Numbered from the stretch's first letter, positions 34,632 to 43,855 are shown. The stretch is DNA of 64,000 nt from Fervidobacterium pennivorans DSM 9078 (GCF_000235405.2 NC_017095.1:2009501-2073500); one strand, 5' to 3'. The notes: generated by a model from the letters alone, not told the origin. Translations and numbers: made by a program.

Positions 34632-36143
34632 TCATTTAATCGAAACACCTGAGTTTATCCTTTTTGATAGACGTGTTTCATCAATTTTTTTGTTTAAATC
34701 GTTTATCACTTTCGTTATAGCATATATCACTATCAAAAATTCGAACCTTCCTGTGAACATTCCTATTATCAATGTCCACATGGCTGTTAATGGCATATTT
34801 GGAGATGTGACACCACAGCTAAGTCCAACACCATCCATAGCAGAAGCGAATTCAAACATCGAATTCAAAGCACCGTATCCGTGTAACATGAGTATAAATG
34901 AACCAATGACAAATGTTATCAGATAAAGTGATACGACAAGCAAAGCTTCCCGAATATTGTCATCGCCAAAGATAATTTGTTGTTCGCCTTTGAATATTAT
35001 CTTTTTCCTCACCGTGCCTCTTGGCATAAGGAACCCTTTTACGCTATCGTGCAGAGTGTTCAGTATGACCCAAATACGGAACTGTTTGATACCACTCGAT
35101 GTTGAGTCCATCATACCGCCAGATAGCATAAGTACTATTAGAATAAACATAAACGGCGAGAAAGCTATCCATTTCTCTTCATTTAACGGCAAAGTTTGGA
35201 AACCGGTTCCACTTACAGCCGAGACCGTTTGGAAAAGTATATACCTTAAAGCCTTTCCAAAGTTTTCGTAATACTTTCCTATAGCGTAAACAGATAAGAC
35301 AATTGCTGAACCAAATGAAGAACTTATCAATAACCAAGGTTCGCCATTCTTTAAAACAGCCTTAATATTTCCTTTCCAGAACGCATAATGTATTCCAAAT
35401 CCTGTTGCCCCGATAATCATGAGAACTATTGTGACGATTTCTATCGCTAGGTTATTGAACTCTCCTATACTACCGTTGCGAGTGGAAAACCCGCCAGTTG
35501 CTAATGCGGTCATCGTATGATTAAGTGCTTCAAACCAATTCATCCCGGATAGTCTCAAAGCGATTGTCCCAGCAATTGTGTAAGCAAAGTAAATTTCAAG
35601 TATCAGCTGAGCGGACCTTCTTATGTTCGGTACAAGATTGTCGGACCTACCTTCTGATTTATAAAGTCCTAAAGCCCTTGGACCCAAGACCATGCCCAGC
35701 ATCAAGACAGCGAAACCTGCACTGCCTACGTATTGTGTAAATGACCTCCAAAATAAAAGAAGTTTAGACAATTTGGTTACGTCTGTGAACATCGTTAATC
35801 CTGTGCCAGTTAGTCCACTCACTGATTCAAAAACAGCTTGAGAAAACGAAAGATTTCCTAACAAAATATGTGGAATGGCGGAAAGTAGCGATATCATAAC
35901 CCACGTGAAGATCGTAAGTACAGCTCCTTCTCTATATCCTATGGTTTCTATTTCTTCAACTCTCACTGCGAAACCAGTGAAGTATATGATAAAAGAAAGC
36001 ACAGCAGTAATTAAAAAAGGATAAGCGTTTTTGATTTCTTCTGGATAAAAGATGCAAAATACCGTAGGAACTAAAGCCATAAACGCATATTGAAACATAA
36101 CAAGCGTAAACGCTTTATATATTCTTAGATAGCTTTTCAGCAT
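34632..36143 (-). CDS. trkH: TrkH-family potassium uptake channel subunit
   Basis: Pore subunit of a Trk/Ktr potassium system, 503 residues. Four M1-P-M2 repeats are readable from their filter loops: GLTGTGLT, ALATGGFST, AVSGTGFQ and AMDGVGLSCGV. An additional N-terminal pair of helices places it with TrkH rather than KtrB. Two cytoplasmic RCK subunits are encoded upstream in the same operon. The ATG start region is preceded by GGAGGTTGTTATAA. The gap to the upstream RCK gene is 86 bp. Confidence 0.93.
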   Translation of the reverse strand: MLKSYLRIYKAFTLVMFQYAFMALVPTVFCIFYPEEIKNAYPFLITAVLSFIIYFTGFAVRVEEIETIGYREGAVLTIFTWVMISLLSAIPHILLGNLSFSQAVFESVSGLTGTGLTMFTDVTKLSKLLLFWRSFTQYVGSAGFAVLMLGMVLGPRALGLYKSEGRSDNLVPNIRRSAQLILEIYFAYTIAGTIALRLSGMNWFEALNHTMTALATGGFSTRNGSIGEFNNLAIEIVTIVLMIIGATGFGIHYAFWKGNIKAVLKNGEPWLLISSSFGSAIVLSVYAIGKYYENFGKALRYILFQTVSAVSGTGFQTLPLNEEKWIAFSPFMFILIVLMLSGGMMDSTSSGIKQFRIWVILNTLHDSVKGFLMPRGTVRKKIIFKGEQQIIFGDDNIREALLVVSLYLITFVIGSFILMLHGYGALNSMFEFASAMDGVGLSCGVTSPNMPLTAMWTLIIGMFTGRFEFLIVIYAITKVINDLNKKIDETRLSKRINSGVSIK

Positions 36144-36229
36144 TTATAACAACCTCCAGAAAATTCGGTTGCTTCTACATATGTATTCCATTACCGATTA
36201 CTGCAAAATTGAAGAGCGAAACAAGCTGT

Positions 36230-36889
36230 TTACGAGCTAAAAAATGATAGAACCTCCATACGCTTTTCTTCTCGGCACACAAGGACAATCTCGTCACCAG
36301 GTTCGAGTGTAGTTTCACCACGAGGTATCAAGAAATTATCGCCTCTTTTTATCCCTACTATGACCACATCTTCTGGCACGCTAAGTTCCTTAATCTTTTT
36401 ATGGACGATATTTGAATCCCATGTTAGAGTGATTTCCAATATAGCTACACCTTTAGAAAATGTTTTCTCTTCAAGGTCACGTGTTATCTGGCTTCCGAAA
36501 AGCAATGGTTCCAAATTTCTCATAATCAAATCTGTTACACCAAGCGTTCTGATACCAAAGCGTTCAAATAAGTCGAGATTTTCAGAGTTGTTTAATAAAG
36601 TAACTACGTTCTTTACTCCGTAATATTCTTGAACCAAACGAGCGATAAAGAAATTTTTTCTGTCTCTTTCCATAAGTAGGACAACAATATCGTTTGGCTC
36701 AATCCCAAGCTGGTCGAGGACTTTTTTTGATGTGCCGTCCCCGTTGACAATTGTAGCATTAAGTGTCTTTGAGTATTCTTCACATAAATCTTGGTCTTTG
36801 TTAACAAAATAAACGTCGTAACCTTGTGCTATTAATCTTTTAGCAAGAAAGTAAGGGACTCGTTCACCACCAATAATTATTATCTTCAC
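36230..36889 (-). CDS. Trk/Ktr RCK subunit with TrkA_C domain
   Basis: A 219-residue cytoplasmic gating subunit: an RCK (TrkA_N) domain (about 1-130) and a TrkA_C domain (about 140-219, ending EPGDEIVLVCREE). The nucleotide-binding glycine motif is altered: where RCK domains usually have GxGxxG, this has GGERVPY. It may therefore bind nucleotide differently or serve as the non-binding partner of the second RCK protein encoded just upstream, which keeps the motif. The two genes overlap by four bases (ATGA). Confidence 0.88.
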   Translation of the reverse strand: MKIIIIGGERVPYFLAKRLIAQGYDVYFVNKDQDLCEEYSKTLNATIVNGDGTSKKVLDQLGIEPNDIVVLLMERDRKNFFIARLVQEYYGVKNVVTLLNNSENLDLFERFGIRTLGVTDLIMRNLEPLLFGSQITRDLEEKTFSKGVAILEITLTWDSNIVHKKIKELSVPEDVVIVGIKRGDNFLIPRGETTLEPGDEIVLVCREEKRMEVLSFFSS

Positions 36890-37353
36890 TGTTTTTCACC
36901 AACCTTTGGTTCAACGTGTTCAAGGATATTGTGTTCAAAGGTATCTACCGTTAAATCGATTGGTGAGATTACATCAATACCACTCTTTATGAAAAGTGGC
37001 ACATTTTCTCTGTCATTTACAAGGGAGATAACCCTTGGAATTCCAAATATCTTTGCTCCAACCAACGATACAAAGTAATTAGTTGAATCGTCCTCTGTTG
37101 TTGTCACTAGTAAGTCCGCCTTTATAGCTTTTGCCCTTTCCATTGTTTCACGTTCGGTAGCATCACCTATAACTATAAAACCACCGTAATCTTCGGGCAG
37201 TAGGTCTAACGTGTTGGGATTTTTATCGACCACAGTGACGTTAAACCCTATTCTTGAGAGCCTGGTTGCAACTTCAAGACCGACTTTGCCACAACCGACT
37301 ACGACAACATAAAACCTAAGCCCAACAGGTATATTTATGTTAATCGGACTCAA
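36886..37353 (-). CDS. Trk/Ktr RCK subunit, TrkA_N only
   Basis: A 155-residue RCK domain with a canonical Rossmann glycine motif (VVVGCGKVGLEVA) and the acidic residue at the end of strand 2 (VVDKN) that binds the adenine ribose. It lacks a TrkA_C domain. The likely start is TTG 37353, eight bases after AAAGGG; ATG 37359 is two bases from it and GTG 37362 overlaps it. Either way it overlaps the end of the response-regulator gene. The two-protein RCK pair likely forms the gating ring under TrkH. Confidence 0.86.
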   Translation of the reverse strand: MSPININIPVGLRFYVVVVGCGKVGLEVATRLSRIGFNVTVVDKNPNTLDLLPEDYGGFIVIGDATERETMERAKAIKADLLVTTTEDDSTNYFVSLVGAKIFGIPRVISLVNDRENVPLFIKSGIDVISPIDLTVDTFEHNILEHVEPKVGEKQ

Positions 37354-37972
37354 GTTCATCACCCTTTCGGTATCCCTTCATGTTTATATCTAATGCTTTT
37401 GCTGCGTTCCTATGACGCTCAGCCAGTTCAGAATTTCCACGCTTTTCGAGAATTTCTGCCATTAGATAGTGTGGTATCGGTGAAGATGGCATGAGAGAAA
37501 ACATTGTTCTGACAATTTGTTCTGCTTTGTCCAAATCACCTGGAAAATTAGAATGTATTAATCCTTCAGCTTCTCTTAAGTATCTTTCAAATGACTCTTT
37601 CTTGTAGTCAAGCAAATCTTTGATTTTTCTCCGCAATTCATCCTGAGTGAAAGGCTTAGCTAAATAATCTACAGGCGCATATTTGCAAACTTCTGCAATG
37701 TTTTCGGGTGTTGCAAAAGCCGAAATAATCAAAACAGGTGTAAATATTCCTCTTAATCTTAATCTTTTTATGAATTCAATCCCATCAAGGTTCTCGTCAT
37801 TCTCAAACTTGATGTCGGTTGTAATCAGATCGAACTTGTATCTATCACAAAGTTTCAGAGCGGTTTCAACGTTTTCTGCTTCGACTGGATTGCACTCGTA
37901 GGCAGTGGAAATCATTCGAACCAACAAGTTCCTAACGTGCTTTTCATCATCAACTACCAGGACATCTATCAT
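37340..37972 (-). CDS. Response regulator with C-terminal TPR-like region, first gene of the Trk operon
   Basis: A 210-residue protein with a CheY-like receiver domain (about 1-122; acidic DD at 8-9, phospho-acceptor D53 in LITTDIKF, Lys in DYLAKPF) and a helical C-terminal part (about 130-200) that reads like two TPR helices pairs (AEQIVRTMF...AEILEKRGNSELAERH). No DNA-binding domain is visible. Its 3' end overlaps the RCK gene, so it is coupled to potassium transport genes. No histidine kinase adjoins; the partner is unknown. Confidence 0.88.
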   Translation of the reverse strand: MIDVLVVDDEKHVRNLLVRMISTAYECNPVEAENVETALKLCDRYKFDLITTDIKFENDENLDGIEFIKRLRLRGIFTPVLIISAFATPENIAEVCKYAPVDYLAKPFTQDELRRKIKDLLDYKKESFERYLREAEGLIHSNFPGDLDKAEQIVRTMFSLMPSSPIPHYLMAEILEKRGNSELAERHRNAAKALDINMKGYRKGDELESD

Positions 37973-37985
37973 CTTACTCGCCCCC

Positions 37986-38026
37986 TTCTTTGGAAATTAT
38001 ACCACTTCTTTGGAAATTGTACCACA
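37986..38026 (-). promoter_or_regulatory. Tandem 20-bp duplicated promoter core of the Trk operon
   Basis: Two direct 20-bp copies (37986-38005 and 38006-38025, one mismatch) each carry a minus-strand -10: TGGTATAAT (TATAAT 37996-38001) and TGTGGTACAAT (TACAAT 38016-38021). They lie just before the response-regulator start at 37972. The downstream copy would give a leader of under 20 bases. -35 elements are weak. Confidence 0.55.
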
Positions 38027-38100
38027 CCTTCGTTTTTTATGCACTCCCCGTGGTAGAATAAGGAAAGCTTTGGGATAGCAATTCATTGGAGGTGGAAGGT

Positions 38101-40650
38101 ATGAAAGGGAAAGCTTTTGCAAATTTCTTGAAATCTGTAGTAGGTTTGCTACTTTTTGGATTTATGTTCAGTTACGTTTTAGATGCTGTAGGCTTCTCTG
38201 ATGTGTTAACTCAGTACAAGGGTGGATGGGCTGATAAGGTTTTGTACATGATAATGATTGACCGTTTTAACGATGGAGAACCTTCCAACAATAACCAGGG
38301 AAAAGGTGAATACAACCCTCGTGACGGAGCGAAATACAGCGGAGGAGATTTGAAGGGTATCATCGATAAAATCGACTATATAAAAGGTCTTGGTGTCGAT
38401 GGAATTTGGATAACACCACCTGTGGCTAATCAGTGGTGGGATCCATGGGTAAATTACGGTGGATACCATGGCTACTGGGCAAGAGATTTTAAAAAGGTTG
38501 ACGAGCACTTTGGAACACTTGAAGATTACAAAGCGCTTGCAGATGCACTACACAAGAATGGAATGAAGTTAATCCAGGACATTGTTGTTAACCATGTTGG
38601 AAACTACTTTAGATTCAGAAACGGGAAATTCGAACTGAACACTGGAAGTATACCAACGTCAGCACCAACTCAATACCCGTTCAGTTTGAACAATTACAAC
38701 GACCCTGAACAGAGGCAGAGAGCTATATACCACTGGACACCTGATATCAACAACTACTCAGACCCTGAGCAAAAACTCAACTACCAAATGAGTGGTTTAG
38801 ATGACCTTAACACTGAAAACCCAGAAGTTGTTGAAGCATTAAAGGATTCTTATGCATACTGGATAAAAGAAGTTGGGGTTGATGGCTTTCGTGTGGATAC
38901 AGCAATGTACGTTCCCAAATCCTTTTTCGACGAGTTTTTCAAAGGCAACGGAGAGATGTTCTCCTTGAAAGAAGACTTTATAGCCTTTGGGGAAACATGG
39001 CTTTCTTCAAAACCATACGAGAATGTATCTGACTTTGAGATAGCTTCCTACTTTGACCACGGTTTTAATTCTATGCTTGATTTCACCTTGATGGAAGAAA
39101 TTAGACGCGTAATAAAAGGTGGTCAACCAACCGATTTTCTTGCTTACAGACTCAAGGTGCGAAACGAGACACTAAAAAAAGGTCTACTTGTGACATTTAT
39201 TGATAACCACGATATGGAAAGGTTTGGAAAAGGTGCAACACCGAATATCACCATGCAAGCTCTTGGATTGTTGTTGACACTACCTGGAATGCCAGTTATA
39301 TATTATGGTACAGAGCAGTACTTTGAAGAAACGCGTGCGAGTATGTTCAAAGGTGGATGGGGGTCGTTCGGTCAAGATCACTTCAACACCGAGAGTGATA
39401 TGTACAAGTTTATCAAGAACGGTATCGAATTCAGAAAATCACACCCGGCAACAAGATACGGAGAAGTTAACGTGCTTTTGTCGGAAAAAAGAGGTGCAGG
39501 TTTGTTAGTTTATACATTGAAATCTAAAGAGGAGGAACTGTTCGTTGTTTTAAATACGGCGAACGATGCAAGGATAGCAAATTTCAAAACGGATTATGAG
39601 CCTGGAACAACCTTGGAACCTATTTACAATTTCAGCGGAGGCGTAGGTACTCCTCTTGTTGTAAAAGATGGAGGCTACGTGTCTTTGCGAATTCCAGCAC
39701 GAACACTGACAGTTTTCGGTATATTAACCGAGAAATCGGAACTCTACAAAACTAACACAACTATCAGTTTGAACCTTTCAGACGGTGAAAAGATAACCGC
39801 ACTGAAAGAAATAACCGGGACGACGAATGCAAAAGCGGTTTATGTTTACATAGACAGAAAAGTTGAGAACGAAATTAAGATAGAACCAACAGATGGGAAA
39901 TTCGCATTTACAATAGATCCATTCAAACTCGACCCAGGTGAGCATGTACTACTTGTCAGGGCAGTTGGAAAAAACGTTAAAGATACAGTTTACACTGATG
40001 AAATAAGATTCATAGTTGAACTAGAAAAGAAATTGTTAGCTGAAACGAAAGACCCTCTCGATGATGACATAGGGTTTACAGGAACTTACGTTTACCCAAC
40101 CGATGCAACATTTAAGCGGCAGATGGATATTGTTGAAGCGAAAGTTGAAAGCATTGGTAGTACGTTGGTAATTTCTATCAAACCAAGGGACTTAACAAAA
40201 ACCTGGGGACCACCAAACGGCTTTGACCACGTTACATATCAAATATTCATCGATGACCCAACAAAGAAAGGCACGGGGGTTTTGCCTTTACAGAACTATG
40301 AGTTCGATAATTGGGACTGGGATTGGGAAGTTTTTGCAACTGGTTGGTCGAGTGCGATTTACACTTCACAAGAAGCATCAAAAGATAGATTTGGGACGCA
40401 GATAGGTTCTCCCGAAGTTTTTGTTGAAGATGGTTGGGTAAAGATAATCATAAAAGGTGACTGGCTTGGCAATCCTTCATCTTTCGAAGGATGGACAATA
40501 TACGTGACTAGTTGGGACTACGATGGTATTGAAAACAAATTCAGACCACTCCAGCAAGAACCAAAAGCCTACATCATGGGTGGAGGGAATCCAACGGATC
40601 CACTAATAATGGATGACCTCTGGTTGGAAATTAAATCAAATCAAGATTGA
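38101..40650 (+). CDS. Secreted GH13 alpha-amylase with C-terminal glucodextranase-like module
   Basis: An 849-residue exported glycosidase. It has a signal peptide or anchor (about 1-33), a GH13 catalytic barrel (about 45-480) with nucleophile D266 (GFRVDTAMY), acid/base E298 (AFGETW) and D371 (DNHDMERF), a C-terminal beta domain, an Ig-like linker domain (about 560-640), and a C-terminal module (about 645-845) like glucodextranase C-domains (starting KDPLDDDIGFTGTYVYPT) that may bind sugar or the cell surface. The start ATG 38101 has GGAGGTG six bases upstream. It would degrade starch or pullulan outside the cell; the exact product is unknown. Confidence 0.88.
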   Translation: MKGKAFANFLKSVVGLLLFGFMFSYVLDAVGFSDVLTQYKGGWADKVLYMIMIDRFNDGEPSNNNQGKGEYNPRDGAKYSGGDLKGIIDKIDYIKGLGVDGIWITPPVANQWWDPWVNYGGYHGYWARDFKKVDEHFGTLEDYKALADALHKNGMKLIQDIVVNHVGNYFRFRNGKFELNTGSIPTSAPTQYPFSLNNYNDPEQRQRAIYHWTPDINNYSDPEQKLNYQMSGLDDLNTENPEVVEALKDSYAYWIKEVGVDGFRVDTAMYVPKSFFDEFFKGNGEMFSLKEDFIAFGETWLSSKPYENVSDFEIASYFDHGFNSMLDFTLMEEIRRVIKGGQPTDFLAYRLKVRNETLKKGLLVTFIDNHDMERFGKGATPNITMQALGLLLTLPGMPVIYYGTEQYFEETRASMFKGGWGSFGQDHFNTESDMYKFIKNGIEFRKSHPATRYGEVNVLLSEKRGAGLLVYTLKSKEEELFVVLNTANDARIANFKTDYEPGTTLEPIYNFSGGVGTPLVVKDGGYVSLRIPARTLTVFGILTEKSELYKTNTTISLNLSDGEKITALKEITGTTNAKAVYVYIDRKVENEIKIEPTDGKFAFTIDPFKLDPGEHVLLVRAVGKNVKDTVYTDEIRFIVELEKKLLAETKDPLDDDIGFTGTYVYPTDATFKRQMDIVEAKVESIGSTLVISIKPRDLTKTWGPPNGFDHVTYQIFIDDPTKKGTGVLPLQNYEFDNWDWDWEVFATGWSSAIYTSQEASKDRFGTQIGSPEVFVEDGWVKIIIKGDWLGNPSSFEGWTIYVTSWDYDGIENKFRPLQQEPKAYIMGGGNPTDPLIMDDLWLEIKSNQD

Positions 40651-40663
40651 TTTGTAAGTAAAC

Positions 40664-40690
40664 AAAGCCCGCCATCGGCGGGCTTTTTAG
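40664..40690 (+). terminator. Terminator of the amylase gene
   Basis: AAAGCCCGCC / GGCGGGCTTT stem with a 3-base ATC loop and a T run, 13 bp after the stop. It may also stop converging minus-strand transcription. Confidence 0.88.
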
Positions 40691-40695
40691 ATTTT

Positions 40696-42042
40696 TTAGT
40701 TAGTGTTTTTCTTGAAAACCTTTGGAATCGTTGTCAAACTGAAAGAATATCCCTCTTTTACAATCCTGACCTCAATAAAAATTGCTACGTTCTTTTTTAT
40801 GTTGCTTTCTTTAAGTATGAATTCAACCATTTTGTCCCCGTTTTCACTAAATTGTATTTGCAAATCTGTACTTTCCCATCGTGCCTTTCTGAAATCCAGC
40901 GTATCTGAAAGAGCAATCCATCCCTTTGCGTATTCTAACTCTTCAGATGTTCTAAGGATTATGCCGTTTTCGGTCTCTTTCCACGATATCTCTGGAAGTT
41001 TGTTTATTACAGACAGTGCAAAAAATGCTCTGAGAGTGTTGAAAAATTCAACCTGATTACTTACATTGTGTGCCTCATTTGGCATAACGTATGCATACCT
41101 TGGGATAGGTAAGTCGTAGAAATATAGCTGAGAAGAATCAACAACCCAATACGGGTCGTTCGTGCCTATAACGACAAGTTTTGGTATGGTGAGTTTATCT
41201 TTGTAATAGAAGGGGTCAATTGCCCTGACAATTTCTGGAACTTCGGTTTGGGAAGATTCAGCTATCATTCTCGTGAGGCCATACCTTGTGTAGTCTTTTA
41301 TCTGTTCACTGAATGTTCCATAATGTTCGAGCTGTTTTCGCATTTGTGCGGGCATGTTTAGATTATCGTACACGATTGGAACTATCGCAAGAACTCTTTT
41401 TTCGATAGCACCTGTCAAATATGTTGTCCAACCTCTTTTGGATGCGCCAGTTACTAAAAACTTTTGAAGTTCGATTTGTAATTCTTTTTTGAGAAAGTCC
41501 TGAGCACAGTTCATCGTTGCAACGACAGCCTTTACCATGGGAAAGAGCAAGGGCCAATCTTCCTCGCCTGTTTCGAGGTATTTTGCTAAAGTGTAAGCAA
41601 TCAGGGCATCTTCTTTGAGACCAAATAATGGTTGGTTTGGTACATCCCATAGTATCACAAACGGAGCGCCGATACTTTCAATAACGAGAGCGTATTGGCT
41701 CAGGCTTGCCATGGGATCTTTTGGTGCCGAACCAGATACCATAAGGATTCCATGGTTTTTGTAAGCTAGATTTCGTGGGATGTATATACCCACTTTGTGG
41801 TTCCATTCGATGCCTCTTCAGGTTTGACTCTTCACGTTCAAAACATAGAGCTTCCCTCTGAGAAGTGAAGTTGAGGAAGAAATTAGAGTATAAGCAGATG
41901 TATCTGAACTTTCCAGGTACTTTTCCAGAGAAACGGCAAAAGAATCATTGGGAGAAAGCAAGAAGAGAAAAGTGAGAATAACTAGTATCATGAGCCTATT
42001 TGCTGGACTTTTATTTTCCTGAGTTTTTGTCACTTTGCTCAT
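40696..42042 (-). pseudogene. PhoPQ-activated pathogenicity-related (PqaA) type hydrolase, interrupted by an in-frame TGA
   Basis: One reading frame runs from ATG 42042 to 40696, but codon 75 (41820-41818) is TGA. Before it are a TM/signal peptide (about 16-34) and the family opening LEKYLESSDTSAY...NVKSQT. After it, the same frame resumes RGIEWNHKVGIYIPRN and runs intact for about 370 codons. The family consensus here is SQTW-R, so the TGA most simply replaces a TGG Trp codon. Alpha/beta-hydrolase features survive: nucleophile in GASKRG, Asp in GTNDPYW, His in NEAHNV. The start overlaps the kinase gene end by 32 bp. It could be a recent nonsense mutation, a sequencing error or a readthrough gene. 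Confidence 0.82.
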
Positions 42043-43855
42043 CGTGTTCATCCCCCTTCTTTTCAGGTATCGTGATGATTATCTTGGTGCCTGTTGCCGG
42101 CGAGCTCTCTAAATCTATTTCACCTCCAAGCTTTTCAACAACCAATGTGTAAACTATGCTCAACCCAAGTCCTGAGCCAACACCTGGTTTCGTTGTAAAG
42201 AAAGGTTCGAATGCATGCTTTTTTGTTTTTTCGTCCATACCTTTTCCATTGTCTGTAAATGTTATCTTTATCACTTCTTTCCCTTCGTCAGTGACTATTT
42301 TTTCTGCTTTTATAAGTATCGTACCTTCTTCATTTTCATCGAATGCATGCATCAATACGTTGTCTATGAGATTAATCAAAATTTGTGCAAGTGCACCCGG
42401 AATGCTGTAGACGACCAAGTCGTTTGGTATTTCCGTATATATTTTTACATTTGACTTTCTAAGTTTCGGATACATAGCCCTTAGGACATCTTCTACTAAC
42501 ACTTTCAGATTCACAGAAGAATAGTTTTCGACCATCTCGCTTATAGCAACGCGTTTGAGACTCTGGACGAGGTCGATTATTCTTCTGATATTTCTGGTCA
42601 TTATTTCCGTTAACTGGTATAAGACATCAACCTTGTCTAAGAATTCACTTTCGGTTAGTTCCTCTGAGAAGAATTTATTCTTCAAATCATTTAATGTGTG
42701 TTCAACTTCTGTTAGTGACGAGTAAATCACCCCGGCTGGTGTGTTAACATCGTGTGCTATATTTACCATCATCTTACCCAATGCCGCCATCTTTTCTGAG
42801 TTTATTATTTTACTTTGTGCTTCCTTCAATTCATTAAAAGCGGCTTCAAGTTCGTTGTTCATTTCATTGAGTTCGTCTACCATTTTCTTCAATCTTTCAT
42901 TTTTTTCAACGTTTATGGCAAAAAGAATAATCACGACTGAAAACAAGATTGCCAAAGATGTACTGAGCGTTATTATCGCGTGGGAAAAACCTCTCAACCT
43001 GACGACATTGTTAGCTTCTTCAACTATCTCGGAATATGGAATGACTGCAACTACCGTAAGATTATATTTCGCAACTTTGCGAAATGTTGCGAATTTTTTA
43101 ACTTGAAAAGTATAAATTCCTTCTCCTTTTTCATATTTCATTATCATTTCAGCAAAAGATTTTGTCCAGCGATTATTCGCTAAATCGAAGTTCCCAACAT
43201 ATTCTTCCATAGGATGTGCTACCGTTAATGTGCCGTAGAGTAACCCAGCGTAACCGGATTTTCCAAATTTTGTCTGCACTATCAATTTTTGGAGATCGTC
43301 TGCAGGATAAAGTCCTATCAAAATCGCTTTCGTTTTTCCATCTGGACCTTTGATTCCTACCAGAACGGCGATGTTTTTCTTTCCTTTGTATTCGTATAGC
43401 ATGTATATATCATGCTCCTTTTCACCTGAAAAAATCATTTCAGTTACCTTAGTTGGTATAGACATCTTCACTAATCCGCCTTCGGAGACGACACGATTAT
43501 CTTTCAACATAATAAATATTTCCAGATAACCTTCCAAACGCAAAGCGTTGTTAGCGTTTGCAACTTCCCTTTGCAGCAGCCGAATTGGTAATTCATCCAT
43601 AGCGCCCTTGATGTAAATCGAAAAGTCATTATCTGCAGTGTATTTTACAAGGGGTCTCACTATTTGTTCTAAATATTTCTCAATATCTGATGTTATTTTT
43701 TCGACAACAGTCGTTTGGATTCGAGATATCAGATGGATTGCCACAGAATTAGCTAGCAGATGAGCTATAAGTATTACAATTCCCAAGGAAAGAATACTTG
43801 AAATCACAATAGCTATTATTAGACATGTTTTTTTAGATTTTAAAATCTTTAACAA
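42011..43855 (-). CDS. Sensor histidine kinase with dCache-like sensor (HK2)
   Basis: A 614-residue membrane kinase with a TM helix (about 11-36), a large extracytoplasmic domain of about 260 residues that looks like a double Cache sensor, a second TM (about 297-322), then coiled linker, DHp with H368 (NIAHDVNTPAG) and HATPase (LIDNVLMHAF, FTDNGKGMD, GSGLGLS). The start is set at TTG 43855, seven bases after GGAGG; an in-frame ATG at 43897 has no such site. The catalytic half is closely similar to HK1 at 14062-15417. No response regulator adjoins; the downstream gene is the interrupted hydrolase. Confidence 0.9.
   Translation of the reverse strand: MLKILKSKKTCLIIAIVISSILSLGIVILIAHLLANSVAIHLISRIQTTVVEKITSDIEKYLEQIVRPLVKYTADNDFSIYIKGAMDELPIRLLQREVANANNALRLEGYLEIFIMLKDNRVVSEGGLVKMSIPTKVTEMIFSGEKEHDIYMLYEYKGKKNIAVLVGIKGPDGKTKAILIGLYPADDLQKLIVQTKFGKSGYAGLLYGTLTVAHPMEEYVGNFDLANNRWTKSFAEMIMKYEKGEGIYTFQVKKFATFRKVAKYNLTVVAVIPYSEIVEEANNVVRLRGFSHAIITLSTSLAILFSVVIILFAINVEKNERLKKMVDELNEMNNELEAAFNELKEAQSKIINSEKMAALGKMMVNIAHDVNTPAGVIYSSLTEVEHTLNDLKNKFFSEELTESEFLDKVDVLYQLTEIMTRNIRRIIDLVQSLKRVAISEMVENYSSVNLKVLVEDVLRAMYPKLRKSNVKIYTEIPNDLVVYSIPGALAQILINLIDNVLMHAFDENEEGTILIKAEKIVTDEGKEVIKITFTDNGKGMDEKTKKHAFEPFFTTKPGVGSGLGLSIVYTLVVEKLGGEIDLESSPATGTKIIITIPEKKGDEHDEQSDKNSGK

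Noticed and set aside
41818-41820. Selenocysteine at the in-frame TGA of the PqaA-type gene.
   Set aside because: The family has Trp at this place, no selenoprotein chemistry is expected there, and I see no obvious hairpin directly after the TGA. A nonsense change from TGG is simpler.
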